DNA from: Vibrio sp. Isolate34 | GTDB taxonomy: Bacteria; Pseudomonadota; Gammaproteobacteria; Enterobacterales; Vibrionaceae | Length of the DNA: 64,000 nt | Assembly: GCF_022397915.1 (NCBI RefSeq) | Contig: NZ_JAKEUO010000002.1 | Location: 124,001 to 188,000, forward strand | Reading direction: 5' to 3' | In this document: one piece after another, positions 8,636 through 18,078 of the stretch | Position numbering within the stretch: the first letter of the stretch is position 1 | How the letters are laid out: each line of letters opens with the position of its first letter | The notes under the pieces: generated by a model | Told to the model about the DNA's origin: nothing | The model's input: the letters and a program-made list of their open reading frames with translations, nothing else | The model's database searches: none | Translations under genes and position numbers: made by a program

Positions 8636-10108
8636 TTAAGCTTTTTCTGGGATTGCTTCTAGCAGCGCAACCATTTGGTTCCAGAATAGCTCAACCGTAT
8701 CAATCTTCACTTTCTCATCTGGAGAGTGAGGGAACTTGATAGTCGGGCCGAAAGAAACCATGTCCATGTTCGGGTAAGGTTCTTTGAATAGACCACACTC
8801 AAGACCAGCATGGATAACCATGATGTTTGGCTTGTGACCGTAGATACCTTCGTACATGTCGCGGAAGATGTGCATGATTTCTGAATCTGCGTCTGGCTTC
8901 CAACCTGGGTAAGCGCCAGAGAATTCGATGCTCGCACCAGCAAGCTCTGCTACAGATTGAAGCATGCTTTCAACTTGGCTACGGCCAGAGTCGATCAGAG
9001 AGCGGATTAGGCAAAGTACAGTGATTGAGTTCTCTTCTGTCGTGATAACACCCACGTTTAGAGATGTCTCAACAACACCTTCAATCTCATCACTCATACG
9101 AATCACGCCGTTTGGCGCCGCGTTAAGTGCTGCGATGAAGCGAGCTTGGTCTGCAGCTGCAAGTGCGCCCATTTCAACTGAAGCTTCTTCGTTGAAAGTC
9201 ACGATGCTGTCTTCTACTTTACCTAGCTCTGTTGAAAGTAGCTCTGTGTAGTAGTTGTATAGCGAAGCCAGTTTTTCTTGGTTTGCCGCTGGAACAGCAA
9301 CAGTAACGAAACCTTCACGAGGAATCGCGTTACGTAGGCTACCACCTTTGAATTCTACGATGCGTAGGTCTAGCTCTTTTGCGTGACCAGCCAGGAAGCG
9401 TGCAAGCAGTTTGTTCGCATTCGCACGGCCAGTGTGGATGTCACAACCTGAGTGACCGCCTTTAAGACCTTTAAGCGTTAGTTTACGAGTCACGAAATCT
9501 ACTGGGATTGCAGTACGAGCAATGTCAAATGTCATTGCGCCGTCGATACCGCCAGCACAACCCATGTACACTTCGCCTTCTTGCTCAGAATCGGTGTTAA
9601 GAAGGATGTCACCTTCTAACCAACCTGCTTGAAGACCAAAAGCACCTGTCATGCCTGCTTCTTCGTCTACTGTTAGTAGAACTTCGATAGGGCCGTGTTT
9701 GATTTCGTTTGAAGCAAGAACTGCCAAACAAGAAGCCATGCCCATGCCGTTATCAGCGCCAAGCGTTGTGCCTTTTGCTGTAACCCACTCACCATCGATG
9801 TATGGTTGGATTGGATCTTTAGCGAAGTCATGAACGGTGTCTTCGTTCTTTTGTGGAACCATATCGATGTGAGCTTGTAGCACCACACCTTTTTTGTTTT
9901 CCATACCCGGCGTTGCTGGCTTCTTGATGAATACGTTTCCCGTTGGGTCACGACGTACATCTAGGCCTTGCTCTGTTGCCCAAGCAATAATGTATTGAGC
10001 AAGCTCTTCTTCATGCTTTGAAGGGTGTGGGATTGAGCAAATCTTATCGAAGAACTGCCAAATAGGGGCAGGGGATAATTTACTGATCTCAGAATGGAAT
10101 TCAGACAC
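8636..10108 (-). CDS. pepD: Aminoacyl-histidine dipeptidase (peptidase D)
   Basis: Cytoplasmic M20-family di-zinc peptidase that hydrolyses Xaa-His dipeptides such as carnosine. The product is 490 residues, the usual length. Metal and catalytic residues fall where known for Vibrio PepD: H80 (LQAHIDMVPQ), D119 (TTLGADNGMG), E149/E150 (TVDEEAGMTG) and a late histidine in FPHSPDEK. It stands alone on the minus strand, divergent from the purine-permease side, much as E. coli pepD is next to gpt. Confidence 0.97.
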   Translation of the reverse strand: MSEFHSEISKLSPAPIWQFFDKICSIPHPSKHEEELAQYIIAWATEQGLDVRRDPTGNVFIKKPATPGMENKKGVVLQAHIDMVPQKNEDTVHDFAKDPIQPYIDGEWVTAKGTTLGADNGMGMASCLAVLASNEIKHGPIEVLLTVDEEAGMTGAFGLQAGWLEGDILLNTDSEQEGEVYMGCAGGIDGAMTFDIARTAIPVDFVTRKLTLKGLKGGHSGCDIHTGRANANKLLARFLAGHAKELDLRIVEFKGGSLRNAIPREGFVTVAVPAANQEKLASLYNYYTELLSTELGKVEDSIVTFNEEASVEMGALAAADQARFIAALNAAPNGVIRMSDEIEGVVETSLNVGVITTEENSITVLCLIRSLIDSGRSQVESMLQSVAELAGASIEFSGAYPGWKPDADSEIMHIFRDMYEGIYGHKPNIMVIHAGLECGLFKEPYPNMDMVSFGPTIKFPHSPDEKVKIDTVELFWNQMVALLEAIPEKA

Positions 10109-10323
10109 GGATGACTCCTTTTTTATTTGATAACCATATATTTAGGGTTTTTATAGGTAAAAACTTAGAACAAAAATCTAAAATATGGGTCTGTTTTGAT
10201 GGCAACAGCATACCACTAGAGTGTTTTGGCGAGTAGCGCTTCTAAACCTGAAATGCCTCAAATTTTGAACGCCATCTTGTTCATTTGATCTTGAATAAGT
10301 GTATTGATGCTTATAAATGGTGC

Positions 10324-10339
10324 AAGCAAACGTTTGTTT
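10324..10339. promoter_or_regulatory. PurR-box-like palindrome
   Basis: AAGCAAACGTTTGTTT contains the perfect palindrome CAAACGTTTG and matches the PurR consensus ACGCAAACGTTTGCGT except at the outer bases. It is about 215 bases upstream of pepD and about 100 bases upstream of the mini-gene promoter. Confidence 0.5.
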
Positions 10340-10422
10340 AAGTCTGTTTTGTAATTTAATTACGAAACTAAGTTTGCAAAATAACCATAATTGGAAAAAG
10401 TGTGACCTGTAGCAAAAAATAC

Positions 10423-10450
10423 TTGTAATTTTTTTTCTTTGAGGTATATT
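10423..10450 (+). promoter_or_regulatory. Sigma-70 promoter candidate for the 28-codon mini-gene
   Basis: TTGTAA (10423-10428), a 16-base spacer and TATATT (10445-10450). A start near 10457 would give a transcript of about 0.3 kb ending at the terminator 10735-10764. Confidence 0.5.
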
Positions 10451-10563
10451 AATAACCAACTTCTGAAGTGAAGAGTAAATGCTCAAAGGATGAGTCCGTT
10501 TTATCGCCTCCAAGGAACCGAGAAATCAAATTCGTTTTTTATTGATTTATTAAGGTGATAGTT

Positions 10564-10650
10564 ATGAAAGGTTTACCATCTGCAATGTTCTGGCTTAACA
10601 GCTCTGTTTACACTAGCAACTTTGCATACCCTACAAGCTTCGGTTACTAA
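10564..10650 (+). CDS. 28-residue small protein or leader peptide, unrecognised
   Basis: An ATG at 10564 opens a 28-codon frame ending at TAA 10648-10650. The ribosome-binding site is unusually strong: AAGGTGAT, complementary to the 16S tail, lies 4 bases before the ATG. The peptide begins MKGLPSAMFWLNSS and is rich in aromatic, serine and small residues, with no charged residue after K2. There is no run of one amino acid as in classical attenuator leaders. A promoter lies upstream and a strong terminator 85 bases downstream, so it looks like a stand-alone transcript. I do not recognise it. Confidence 0.55.
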   Translation: MKGLPSAMFWLNSSVYTSNFAYPTSFGY

Positions 10651-10734
10651 TACCGTAAGCATGTAACTCGAACAGTTTTGTTCACCCCTATATATTGGAA
10701 TTCTTTTACAGCCCTTTTGGTTGACAGATTCTAC

Positions 10735-10764
10735 CGCCACTCAGTTTTGAGTGGCGTTTTTTTT
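10735..10764 (+). terminator. Strong Rho-independent terminator after the mini-gene
   Basis: CGCCACTCA (10735-10743) pairs perfectly with TGAGTGGCG (10748-10756) around a GTTT loop, followed by eight T. Confidence 0.88.
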
Positions 10765-11133
10765 GCCTGCTACTTTTCCAAACCGCTTAATCTTGTCACT
10801 TTCCCTGCTGTTCTGCGTGGTTGTTTTTTAAACGCCAAAATATCAATTTGCGCCTTATTACTGATCCTGTTGAAAAATACACAACTCTTGTGGGTTTGAA
10901 TTCAGAATTTAATGGCTAGATTATCTATCAAAATAACCGATGGTCGAAAAAGTAACCAAGATTTTTTATTGGGCTGAATGGCTTTAATTGACTGTTTATT
11001 ATGGTCATTTCTTGAGGATTACTTCGTTTTTAATCGCTTTGTTTCATACGGCATTCTGATAAATATCGATTAGAGCCTTAATTCTATCTGGAATTTGTTA
11101 TTTGATAACTTTATAATCCACAGCCAATCGATT

Positions 11134-11149
11134 ACGCAACCGTTTACTT
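11134..11149. promoter_or_regulatory. PurR operator of the purine permease gene
   Basis: ACGCAACCGTTTACTT matches the PurR consensus ACGCAAACGTTTNCNT at nearly every position. It lies 22 bases before the ATG and just downstream of a TATAAT (11112-11117), where repressor binding would block initiation. Confidence 0.75.
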
Positions 11150-11171
11150 TTTACCCTTATAGGATTCGATA

Positions 11172-12461
11172 ATGTTCGAAAAGCTATTCAAACTCAGTGA
11201 AAACGGCACCAATGTGCGCACTGAAATCATCGCAGGTCTAACAACCTTCCTAACAATGGCTTACATCATTTTTGTAAACCCAATGATCCTAGCTGATGCT
11301 GGTATGGACCACGGCGCTGTATTTGTAGCAACCTGTTTAGCGGCTGCTATTGGCTGTTTCATCATGGGCTTTGTTGCTAACTACCCAATCGCTCAAGCAC
11401 CAGGTATGGGTTTGAATGCCTTCTTTACCTACGCGGTTGTGATGGGCATGGGTTACACGTGGCAAGTTGCTCTAGCGGCAGTGTTTGTTTCGGGTGTGAT
11501 CTTCATTTTCTTAAGTATCTTTAAGATCCGTGAATGGATTATCAACTCGATTCCTATGTCTCTGCGTGTTGGTATCTCTGCGGGTATCGGTCTTTTCCTA
11601 GCGTTTATTGCACTGAGCAATGCTGGCATCGTTGTTTCTAACCCAGCAACTAAAGTCTCTCTGGGCGATATTACTGCGATTGCTCCTATCCTAGGTTCAC
11701 TAGGCTTCTTCCTTACGATTGCTCTTGTTCACCGTGGTGTGAAAGGCGCAGTAATGATTGCGATTCTAGCAATCACGGCTCTTGGTATTATTATTGGTGA
11801 CGTTCAATACGGCGGCATCATGTCTACACCACCAAGCCTAGCTCCTACGTTCATGCAGCTTGATTTCTCTGCTGTATTTGAAATCGGTATGATTTCAGTG
11901 GTATTCGCATTCTTGTTTGTCGATTTGTTCGATACAGCGGGTACGCTAGTGGGTGTTGCAACGAAAGCAAACCTAATCAAAGAAGACGGTAAACTACCTC
12001 GTCTAAACAAAGCACTGCTTGCTGACTCTACAGCAACGTCTATTGGTGCATTGCTAGGTACATCAAACACGACTTCTTATGTTGAGAGTGTTGCGGGTGT
12101 CGCTGAAGGTGGTCGTACAGGTTTAACAGCCGTTGTTGTTGGTATCTTATTCCTACTGGCTCTTTTCTTCTCGCCACTTGCAGGTATGATTCCGGCTTAC
12201 GCAACATCAGGCGCGCTTTTCTATGTAGCAATTCTGATGATGTCTGGCCTAGTTGGCATTGACTGGCGTGATCTTACGGAAGCTGCACCAGTCGTGGTAA
12301 CATGTCTGCTAATGCCGCTGACGTACTCTATCGCTGAGGGTATCTCACTAGGTTTCATCGCTTACGCTGCAATTAAGCTGCTAAGTGGTAAAGGTCGCGA
12401 CGTTTCACCTGCTGTGTGGGTCATGTCGGCTATCTTTATTCTTAAATACATTTTCGCTTAA
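11172..12461 (+). CDS. NCS2 family (AzgA-type) purine permease
   Basis: A 429-residue inner-membrane transporter of the AzgA branch of NCS2, which imports adenine, guanine or hypoxanthine with protons. About twelve to fourteen membrane segments are visible. Family motifs include EIIAGLTTFLTMAYIIFVNP (residues 19-38), PGMGLNAFFTY near residue 77 and the FVDLFDTAGTLVG segment near residue 250. A PurR box sits directly before it, and gpt follows at 83 bases, so it probably supplies guanine or hypoxanthine for salvage. The precise substrate is inferred. Confidence 0.92.
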   Translation: MFEKLFKLSENGTNVRTEIIAGLTTFLTMAYIIFVNPMILADAGMDHGAVFVATCLAAAIGCFIMGFVANYPIAQAPGMGLNAFFTYAVVMGMGYTWQVALAAVFVSGVIFIFLSIFKIREWIINSIPMSLRVGISAGIGLFLAFIALSNAGIVVSNPATKVSLGDITAIAPILGSLGFFLTIALVHRGVKGAVMIAILAITALGIIIGDVQYGGIMSTPPSLAPTFMQLDFSAVFEIGMISVVFAFLFVDLFDTAGTLVGVATKANLIKEDGKLPRLNKALLADSTATSIGALLGTSNTTSYVESVAGVAEGGRTGLTAVVVGILFLLALFFSPLAGMIPAYATSGALFYVAILMMSGLVGIDWRDLTEAAPVVVTCLLMPLTYSIAEGISLGFIAYAAIKLLSGKGRDVSPAVWVMSAIFILKYIFA

Positions 12462-12544
12462 TCGTCTAGATTTCTGCTTAATCGCTGAAGGGGCTATGCA
12501 CGACATAGCCTCTAATAACATGAAAAATTATTAGGTTTTATACT

Positions 12545-13009
12545 ATGAGCAACAAATTCGTTATCACTTGGGACAACATGCAGACTTACTGCCGTCAACT
12601 AGCTGAAAAGCAAATGCCAGCAGAGCAGTGGAAAGGCATCTGGGCGGTAAGCCGTGGTGGTTTGGTTCCTGGTGCAATCTTGGCTCGTGAGCTAGGTATT
12701 CGTCACGTAGATACGATTTGTATTTCTAGCTACGACCACGATCACCAACGTGATATGACAGTAGTTAAAGCACCTGAAGGTGACGGCGAAGGCTTCCTAA
12801 TCGTTGAAGACCTAGTGGACAGTGGTGACACTGCACGTAAGCTTCGCGAAATGTACCCGAAAGCGAAACTAATCGCAGTATGTGCAAAGCCATCTGGCGC
12901 ACATCTACTAGACGAGTACATCGTAGATATCGCTCAAGACACATGGATTGAGCAACCTTGGGATACTAGCCTAAGCTACGTTGAGCCAGTAAATCGCAAG
13001 TCAAAATAA
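12545..13009 (+). CDS. gpt: Xanthine-guanine phosphoribosyltransferase
   Basis: Converts guanine, xanthine and, less well, hypoxanthine to nucleotides using PRPP, at the inner face of the membrane. The 154-residue product is close to E. coli Gpt (152). The PRPP-binding motif [13 protein letters not shown] is at about residues 83-95, and [19 protein letters not shown] near 33-51 is characteristic. It follows the purine permease and probably shares its transcript; small hairpins in the 83-base gap lack T tracts. A strong terminator lies after it. Confidence 0.97.
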   Translation: MSNKFVITWDNMQTYCRQLAEKQMPAEQWKGIWAVSRGGLVPGAILARELGIRHVDTICISSYDHDHQRDMTVVKAPEGDGEGFLIVEDLVDSGDTARKLREMYPKAKLIAVCAKPSGAHLLDEYIVDIAQDTWIEQPWDTSLSYVEPVNRKSK

Positions 13010-13030
13010 GCGTAAACTTAGTTTTTTGAG

Positions 13031-13060
13031 AAATGACCCTTTATAGGGTCATTTTTTTTT
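13031..13060 (+). terminator. Rho-independent terminator after gpt
   Basis: AAATGACCCT, TTAT loop, AGGGTCATTT, then a run of T. It ends just before the frsA start, which argues against placing the frsA start upstream of 13060. Confidence 0.88.
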
Positions 13061-13098
13061 ATATGATTAGTGACAACCATTTCTTATTAAGTATCCCA

Positions 13099-14352
13099 AT
13101 GTCTGAATCAGAAGAAACGAGCTCGAACCTTTCGGAAACCTTGTTTGTAAAGCACAAGCAGGCCAAAGAGACCTCAATGTTGACGCAATACATGCCAAGC
13201 TCTGAAGCGTTATTGGATGAGAAGCGTGAACAGCAAAACTTATCTTGGTATCGAAACCTAAGACGTCTTCAGTGGGTATGGCAAGGCGTGAATCCTATTG
13301 AGCAAGAGGCGGTACTGGCTCGAATCGCGTCTTCAAACAACTCACGCACAACCGATGAGTGGTTGGATACCGTGATGGGCTACCGCAGCGGCAACTGGGC
13401 ATACGAGTGGACAAAACTAGGTATGCAACATCAGAACCGTTCTAATGAAAAGAGCGGTGAAGAGATGGCGGAAGAGCTGTTCTCGGCGTCTTTGTGTTTC
13501 AGCATTGCGGGCTACCCACATCTGAAGAACGATAACCTGGCGGCTCAGGCTCAGGTATTGGCAAACGCGGCCTATTCGGAGGCGATTAAGCACACCAAGC
13601 TGATCGTTAAGCAGATTGAAGTGCCTTACCAAAATAAGAAGATCAAAGCGAATTTGCACCTAGCGAAAACAGATAAGCCTCAACCGGTTGTTATCGTGAG
13701 TGCGGGTTTGGATAGCTTACAAACAGACATGTGGCGTTTGTTTAGGGATTACTTAGCACCTAAGAACATCGCGATGCTAACGGTAGACATGCCATCGATA
13801 GGCCACAGTTCTCATTGGCCGTTAACCGAAGATTCTTCGTGCTTACACCAAGCGGTATTGAACGAACTGCCAAACATTCCTTGGGTTGATCATCACAAGG
13901 TGGGCTTATTCGGCTTCCGCTTTGGCGGTAATGCCATGGTGAGATTGTCGTTCGTTGAGCAACAGAAGATCAAAGCGTGTATCTCTCTTGGTGCGCCTAT
14001 CCACGATATCTTTGTTCATGCCGATAAACTTAAGCAGATGCCAAAGATGCACTTAGATGTGCTGGCTTCTCGCCTGGGTAAAGGTGCGGTGGATATCAAT
14101 AGCCTTTCTGGGCAGTTGATGGCCTGGTCACTTAAGGTACAAGGGCTGCTGTCGAACAGCAAAACCCGTGTTCCTATCTTAGCATTAGCCTTAGAAGGGG
14201 ACCCAGTATCACCACCAATGGATAATCAACTGGTTGCTATTTACAGTGATTACGGTAAAGCGAAGAAAATCAAAGCTAAATCAATTACACAAGGTTATGA
14301 GCAATCCCTCGAATTGGCGATAAAGTGGCTTGAGGATGAATTATTTAGATGA
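13099..14352 (+). CDS. frsA: Esterase FrsA (fermentation-respiration switch protein)
   Basis: A 417-residue alpha/beta-hydrolase of the DUF1100 / FrsA family (E. coli YafA). In Vibrio vulnificus FrsA binds glucose-specific enzyme IIA and was reported as a pyruvate decarboxylase, a claim later disputed in favour of esterase activity. NLSETLFVKHKQAKE near the start, YRSGNWAYEW, VVIVSAGLDSLQTDMWRLFRDYL and VGLFGFRFGGNAMVRL (nucleophile-elbow region) are typical. The frame can be extended to 13033, but that start lies inside the gpt terminator; the ATG at 13099 gives the family N-terminus. The gpt-frsA-crl order is as in E. coli. Confidence 0.94.
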   Translation: MSESEETSSNLSETLFVKHKQAKETSMLTQYMPSSEALLDEKREQQNLSWYRNLRRLQWVWQGVNPIEQEAVLARIASSNNSRTTDEWLDTVMGYRSGNWAYEWTKLGMQHQNRSNEKSGEEMAEELFSASLCFSIAGYPHLKNDNLAAQAQVLANAAYSEAIKHTKLIVKQIEVPYQNKKIKANLHLAKTDKPQPVVIVSAGLDSLQTDMWRLFRDYLAPKNIAMLTVDMPSIGHSSHWPLTEDSSCLHQAVLNELPNIPWVDHHKVGLFGFRFGGNAMVRLSFVEQQKIKACISLGAPIHDIFVHADKLKQMPKMHLDVLASRLGKGAVDINSLSGQLMAWSLKVQGLLSNSKTRVPILALALEGDPVSPPMDNQLVAIYSDYGKAKKIKAKSITQGYEQSLELAIKWLEDELFR

Positions 14353-14496
14353 CATTTCTCCGAAATTAGTTAAGCATGAAAAGTGTACAGATTAAGTACC
14401 TGATACTCAGGAATAATTTATAAAATCCAACTGCGTACTTTCTACGTATTGCAGTCTGAGTAACGTCATTCTTAACATTGAAAACGGAGATTCAAT

Positions 14497-14886
14497 ATGT
14501 CAGAAGTGACACAAGAACCAACGCATTATCGCTTGTTAAACGTTTTAAAGGCCATTGGTCCTTATTTGAGGGAGCCGCAATCAGAAGAAGGCCATTATCT
14601 TTTTGATTGCTTGTCTGTGTGTGTGAACGATAAAAAATCACCAGAAAAACGTGAGTTCTGGGGCTGGTGGTTGGAATTGGATAAGTCGGAAGAGGGATAT
14701 TCGGCGAAGTACAACATCGGTAAATACAACATTGAAGGCAACTGGGATTCTTTACCACTGCCTAAAAAGGCGGTCGCTGAGGTGTCTCGAACTCAAGAAG
14801 CCTTCCACCAAAAACTGGTTGATGAACTTCAAAGTAAGTTTGAAATCAGTATCCAATTAGACGAAGAGTCTGTCGAATTCGTCTGA
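14497..14886 (+). CDS. crl: Sigma factor-binding protein Crl
   Basis: A 129-residue protein that helps the stationary-phase sigma factor RpoS bind core RNA polymerase. [27 protein letters not shown] (residues about 37-63) contains the conserved aromatic core of Crl. ATG follows AACGGAGATTCAAT. The gene lies after frsA and before proB, the order also found in E. coli. A terminator follows at 14916-14940. Confidence 0.93.
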   Translation: MSEVTQEPTHYRLLNVLKAIGPYLREPQSEEGHYLFDCLSVCVNDKKSPEKREFWGWWLELDKSEEGYSAKYNIGKYNIEGNWDSLPLPKKAVAEVSRTQEAFHQKLVDELQSKFEISIQLDEESVEFV

Positions 14887-14915
14887 TTTTAAAGGTTACT
14901 CTTCTCTATAAAGCA

Positions 14916-14940
14916 AAAAGGTGCGATTTCGCACCTTTTC
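14916..14940 (+). terminator. Terminator after crl
   Basis: AAAAGGTGCGA and TCGCACCTTTT form an 11-bp stem with a minimal loop, ending in TTTTC. Confidence 0.75.
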
Positions 14941-15007
14941 TACTTGTGAATTCCCCTGTTGATTGCTAAAACATCACCTCTTATTTGTTTTATCCATAAA
15001 AGACTTC

Positions 15008-16147
15008 ATGACAACAAATCATCAAAGCGGGACAACAACACAGCGTAAAACTGTCGTTGTTAAACTGGGTACCAGTGTCTTAACTGGTGGAACATTGGCA
15101 TTAGATCGTGCTCACATGGTTGAGCTGGTTCGTCAATGTGCTGAATTAAAAAAACAAGGCCACTCTGTGGTTATGGTTTCGTCTGGCGCAATTGCAGCAG
15201 GACGTGAGCACCTTGGTTACCCCGCGCTTCCCAACTCAATGGCGAGCAAACAGTTGCTTGCGGCAGTTGGGCAAAGCCAGTTGATTCAAGTTTGGGAGTC
15301 TTTGTTTGCTATCTATGGCCTTAAAATTGGCCAGATGCTACTGACTCGTGCGGATCTTGATGATCGCGAGCGTTTTCTGAATGCACGTGACACGATCAAT
15401 GCACTCGTTGAACACGACATTATTCCTGTCGTAAATGAAAACGATGCAGTAGCGACCAACGAAATTAAAGTGGGCGATAACGATAACTTGTCGGCACTGG
15501 TTGGTATTTTATGCGGTGCGGATAAGCTTTTGCTGCTAACCGACCAAAAAGGCCTGTTTACGGCTGACCCGCGTAAAGACCCAAATGCTGAGCTCATCAA
15601 AGAAGTAAAAACAATTGATGACACACTGCGTAAGATCGCAGGTGGCAGCGGTACTACGTTGGGCACTGGCGGCATGGCAACAAAACTGCAGGCGGCGGAT
15701 ATTGCTCGTCGTGCCGGTATTGAAGTTATTATTGCAGCAGGCAGTGCTGAAAACGTGGTGTTCGACTCTTTGAGCGACAACCCACAAGGCACACGTTTCC
15801 TACCGTTAGCTGAAGCGCTTGAAAACCGTAAGCGTTGGATTTTAGCGGGCCCTGCTTCTGCAGGTGACATCGTGGTAGACGATGGCGCTGTAAACGCCGT
15901 TAACACCAAAGGCAGCAGCTTGTTGGCGAAAGGGGTTATTCGAGTTCAAGGCGAGTTTTCTCGTGGTGAAGTCACCCAAGTCACAGACAGTAGAGGTAAG
16001 GTAGTAGCGCGTGGTATCGCAAGCTACTCAAGCCAAGACCTAGCAAAAATAGCAGGCAAGCACAGTAAAGATATTGGCGACATTCTTGGATACGATTATG
16101 GGTCAGAAGTCATTCACCGTGACGACCTAGTTGTGATTCAAGAGTAG
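15008..16147 (+). CDS. proB: Glutamate 5-kinase
   Basis: First enzyme of proline synthesis: ATP-dependent phosphorylation of glutamate, forming the channelled intermediate used by ProA. The 379-residue protein has the amino-acid kinase domain ([37 protein letters not shown]) and a C-terminal PUA domain (about 285-379). The frame extends upstream to 14963, but the ATG at 15008 gives the usual length. The ribosome site is weak. proA follows at 66 bases. Confidence 0.97.
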   Translation: MTTNHQSGTTTQRKTVVVKLGTSVLTGGTLALDRAHMVELVRQCAELKKQGHSVVMVSSGAIAAGREHLGYPALPNSMASKQLLAAVGQSQLIQVWESLFAIYGLKIGQMLLTRADLDDRERFLNARDTINALVEHDIIPVVNENDAVATNEIKVGDNDNLSALVGILCGADKLLLLTDQKGLFTADPRKDPNAELIKEVKTIDDTLRKIAGGSGTTLGTGGMATKLQAADIARRAGIEVIIAAGSAENVVFDSLSDNPQGTRFLPLAEALENRKRWILAGPASAGDIVVDDGAVNAVNTKGSSLLAKGVIRVQGEFSRGEVTQVTDSRGKVVARGIASYSSQDLAKIAGKHSKDIGDILGYDYGSEVIHRDDLVVIQE

Positions 16148-16213
16148 CTCGTGATGAGAAGGCGAATCGCCTTTTTGCATCCAAAGACAGACAGAATTTA
16201 GGGAGAGTTAAAC

Positions 16214-17464
16214 GTGGATTTAACTAACATGGGTATCGCAGCAAAAGAGGCTGCTTTCCACCTAGCGACCGCATCTACGGCGCAAAAGAATAAAGCATTG
16301 GCGATCATCGCTGATGAGCTAGAAGCAAACGCAGCAACGATTTTAGAAGCGAACGCGAAAGACATCGAATTAGGCCGTGAATCGGGTTTAACTGACGCAC
16401 TGCTTGATCGTCTACTTCTTAACGAAGAGCGCTTAACAGGCATTGCTAACGATGTTCGTAACGTGATTAGCTTGAATGACCCAGTTGGCAGCGAGATTGA
16501 CAGCAAGGTACTGGAAAACGGTATGTCACTGTCTCGTCGTCGTGTACCACTTGGTGTGGTTGGTGTTATCTATGAAGCGCGTCCGAACGTAACCATCGAT
16601 ATTGCGGCACTGTGTTTGAAAACTGGTAACGCAAGCATCCTACGTGGCGGTAAAGAGACGTTCTTCTCGAACATGGAACTGGTTAAAGTCATCCAGTCGG
16701 CACTAGAGAAAGCGGAACTTCCTGCGGCTTCTGTTCAGTACATCGAGAAACCGGATCGCGAACTTGTCTCTCAACTGCTTAAACTGGACGACTACGTGGA
16801 TATGATCATTCCTCGTGGTGGCGCTGGTCTGCACAAGATGTGTAAAGAGAACAGCACCATTCCAGTGATTATTGGTGGTTTTGGTATCAGCCATATTTTT
16901 GTTGATGAAAGCGCTGACCTTGAGAAGTCTGTTGATGTTGTTGAAAACTCAAAAGTTCAACGCCCATCTGCGTGTAACTCGCTAGATACATTATTAGTGC
17001 ACGAAGCGGTTGCTGAAGCCTTTTTAGCTAAGCTAACACAGCGCTTAGCGGGCAAGGTTACCTTGGTTGCTGACACTAGCGCAAAATCACTGATAGCGGG
17101 TTTTGAAGACCAACGTGATGCAGTTGAAGGCGACTTTGACACTGAATGGCTAAGCTATACGCTAGGCGTGAAAGTGGTTGCTAACGTTGCAGAAGCGATT
17201 GACCACATGCGCGTACACAACGCGAGTCACTCCGACGCAATCATGACTAACAGCCTAGAAAGCTCTGAGCGCTTTATTAACTCGGTAGGTTCTGCTGCGG
17301 TTTACGTGAATGCATCCACTCGTTTTACTGATGGCGCACAGTTTGGTTTAGGCGCAGAAGTGGCAGTCTCTACTCAGAAACTGCATGCTCGCGGCCCAAT
17401 GGGCTTAGAAGAACTGACAAGCTACAAATGGGTGGGTAAAGCGAACTATTTAGTTCGAGGTTAA
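16214..17464 (+). CDS. proA: Glutamate-5-semialdehyde dehydrogenase (gamma-glutamyl phosphate reductase)
   Basis: NADPH-dependent reduction of gamma-glutamyl phosphate in proline synthesis. 416 residues, the usual size, with the aldehyde-dehydrogenase fold. The catalytic cysteine is in [15 protein letters not shown] (near residue 255). The start is a GTG at 16214 with the strong site GGGAGAG seven bases upstream; an ATG 15 bases further in is less well placed. It forms an operon with proB. Confidence 0.97.
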   Translation: MDLTNMGIAAKEAAFHLATASTAQKNKALAIIADELEANAATILEANAKDIELGRESGLTDALLDRLLLNEERLTGIANDVRNVISLNDPVGSEIDSKVLENGMSLSRRRVPLGVVGVIYEARPNVTIDIAALCLKTGNASILRGGKETFFSNMELVKVIQSALEKAELPAASVQYIEKPDRELVSQLLKLDDYVDMIIPRGGAGLHKMCKENSTIPVIIGGFGISHIFVDESADLEKSVDVVENSKVQRPSACNSLDTLLVHEAVAEAFLAKLTQRLAGKVTLVADTSAKSLIAGFEDQRDAVEGDFDTEWLSYTLGVKVVANVAEAIDHMRVHNASHSDAIMTNSLESSERFINSVGSAAVYVNASTRFTDGAQFGLGAEVAVSTQKLHARGPMGLEELTSYKWVGKANYLVRG

Positions 17465-17538
17465 CGTTCTCGTTAATTTTCCTCCTCAGCTCATTTAGAA
17501 ATTGCTATCGCGTAGCAATAATCAATGAATCACCACAC

Positions 17539-17563
17539 AAAAGGGCCTTAATTGGCCCTTTTT
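17539..17563 (+). terminator. Terminator after proBA
   Basis: AAAAGGGCC, TTAATT loop, GGCCCTTTT, then further T. Confidence 0.78.
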
Positions 17564-17618
17564 CTTTCCTAACGTTTGGCAATTCCGTTACACTGATATT
17601 CAATTATTTGGAGGTGAT

Positions 17619-18068
17619 ATGCATTGTCCTTTTTGTTCAGAGAACGACACTAAAGTAATCGATTCAAGACTGGTAGCCGATGGCCATCAGGTTCGTCGTC
17701 GCCGTCAATGCCTTGCATGTAGCGAGCGTTTTACTACGTTCGAATCGGCAGAACTTGTGATGCCTAAAGTAATTAAGTCGAATGGAAACCGCGAACCATT
17801 TAATGAAGATAAAATGGTCGGTGGTGTTCAGCGCGCCCTAGAGAAACGCCCAGTGAGTGCTGATGCAATTGAACTTGCGATCAGTACGATTAAGTCACAA
17901 CTCCGTGCAACTGGTGAGCGTGAAGTACCAAGCGAGATGATCGGTAATCTTGTGATGGGCCAATTGAAAGAATTGGATAAAGTGGCGTACATCCGTTTTG
18001 CCTCTGTTTACCGCAGCTTTGAAGACATCCGAGAGTTTGGCGAAGAAATCGCTAAATTAGAGGACTAA
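17619..18068 (+). CDS. nrdR: Transcriptional repressor NrdR
   Basis: Zinc- and nucleotide-binding repressor of ribonucleotide reductase genes. 149 residues. The zinc ribbon has C3, C6, C31 and C34 with the RRRRQC basic patch, and residues about 49-139 form the ATP-cone domain that senses ATP/dATP. The ATG follows GGAGGTGAT, a near-perfect ribosome site. It heads the nrdR-ribD-ribE-ribBX-ribH-nusB cluster, an order widely conserved in gammaproteobacteria; only 10 bases separate it from ribD. Confidence 0.97.
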   Translation: MHCPFCSENDTKVIDSRLVADGHQVRRRRQCLACSERFTTFESAELVMPKVIKSNGNREPFNEDKMVGGVQRALEKRPVSADAIELAISTIKSQLRATGEREVPSEMIGNLVMGQLKELDKVAYIRFASVYRSFEDIREFGEEIAKLED

Positions 18069-18078
18069 CCCCTCAATC

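Larger units (their letters stand above)
10109..10563. other. Divergent regulatory region between pepD and the mini-gene
   Basis: 455 bases with the pepD promoter side on the left, a PurR-like box at 10324-10339, a plausible rightward promoter at 10423-10450, and about 107 bases of untranslated leader before the 28-codon frame at 10564. No other reading frame looked real. Confidence 0.5.
10651..11171. other. Region between mini-gene and purine permease
   Basis: 521 bases. It holds the mini-gene terminator (10735-10764), then AT-rich DNA without a credible frame, then the permease promoter: TATAAT at 11112-11117 and a PurR box at 11134-11149. No purine riboswitch was found. Confidence 0.55.

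Noticed and set aside
10178..10513. 111-codon minus-strand reading frame between pepD and the mini-gene
   Set aside because: Composition is that of translated AT-rich non-coding DNA, there is no ribosome site, and it crosses the mini-gene promoter and PurR-like box.
10860..11171. Purine riboswitch upstream of the AzgA-type permease
   Set aside because: The conserved core of purine riboswitches was not found; a PurR operator explains regulation.
15313..15909. 198-codon minus-strand frame inside proB
   Set aside because: It is a shadow of the proB coding sequence, with serine- and alanine-rich content typical of antisense frames.
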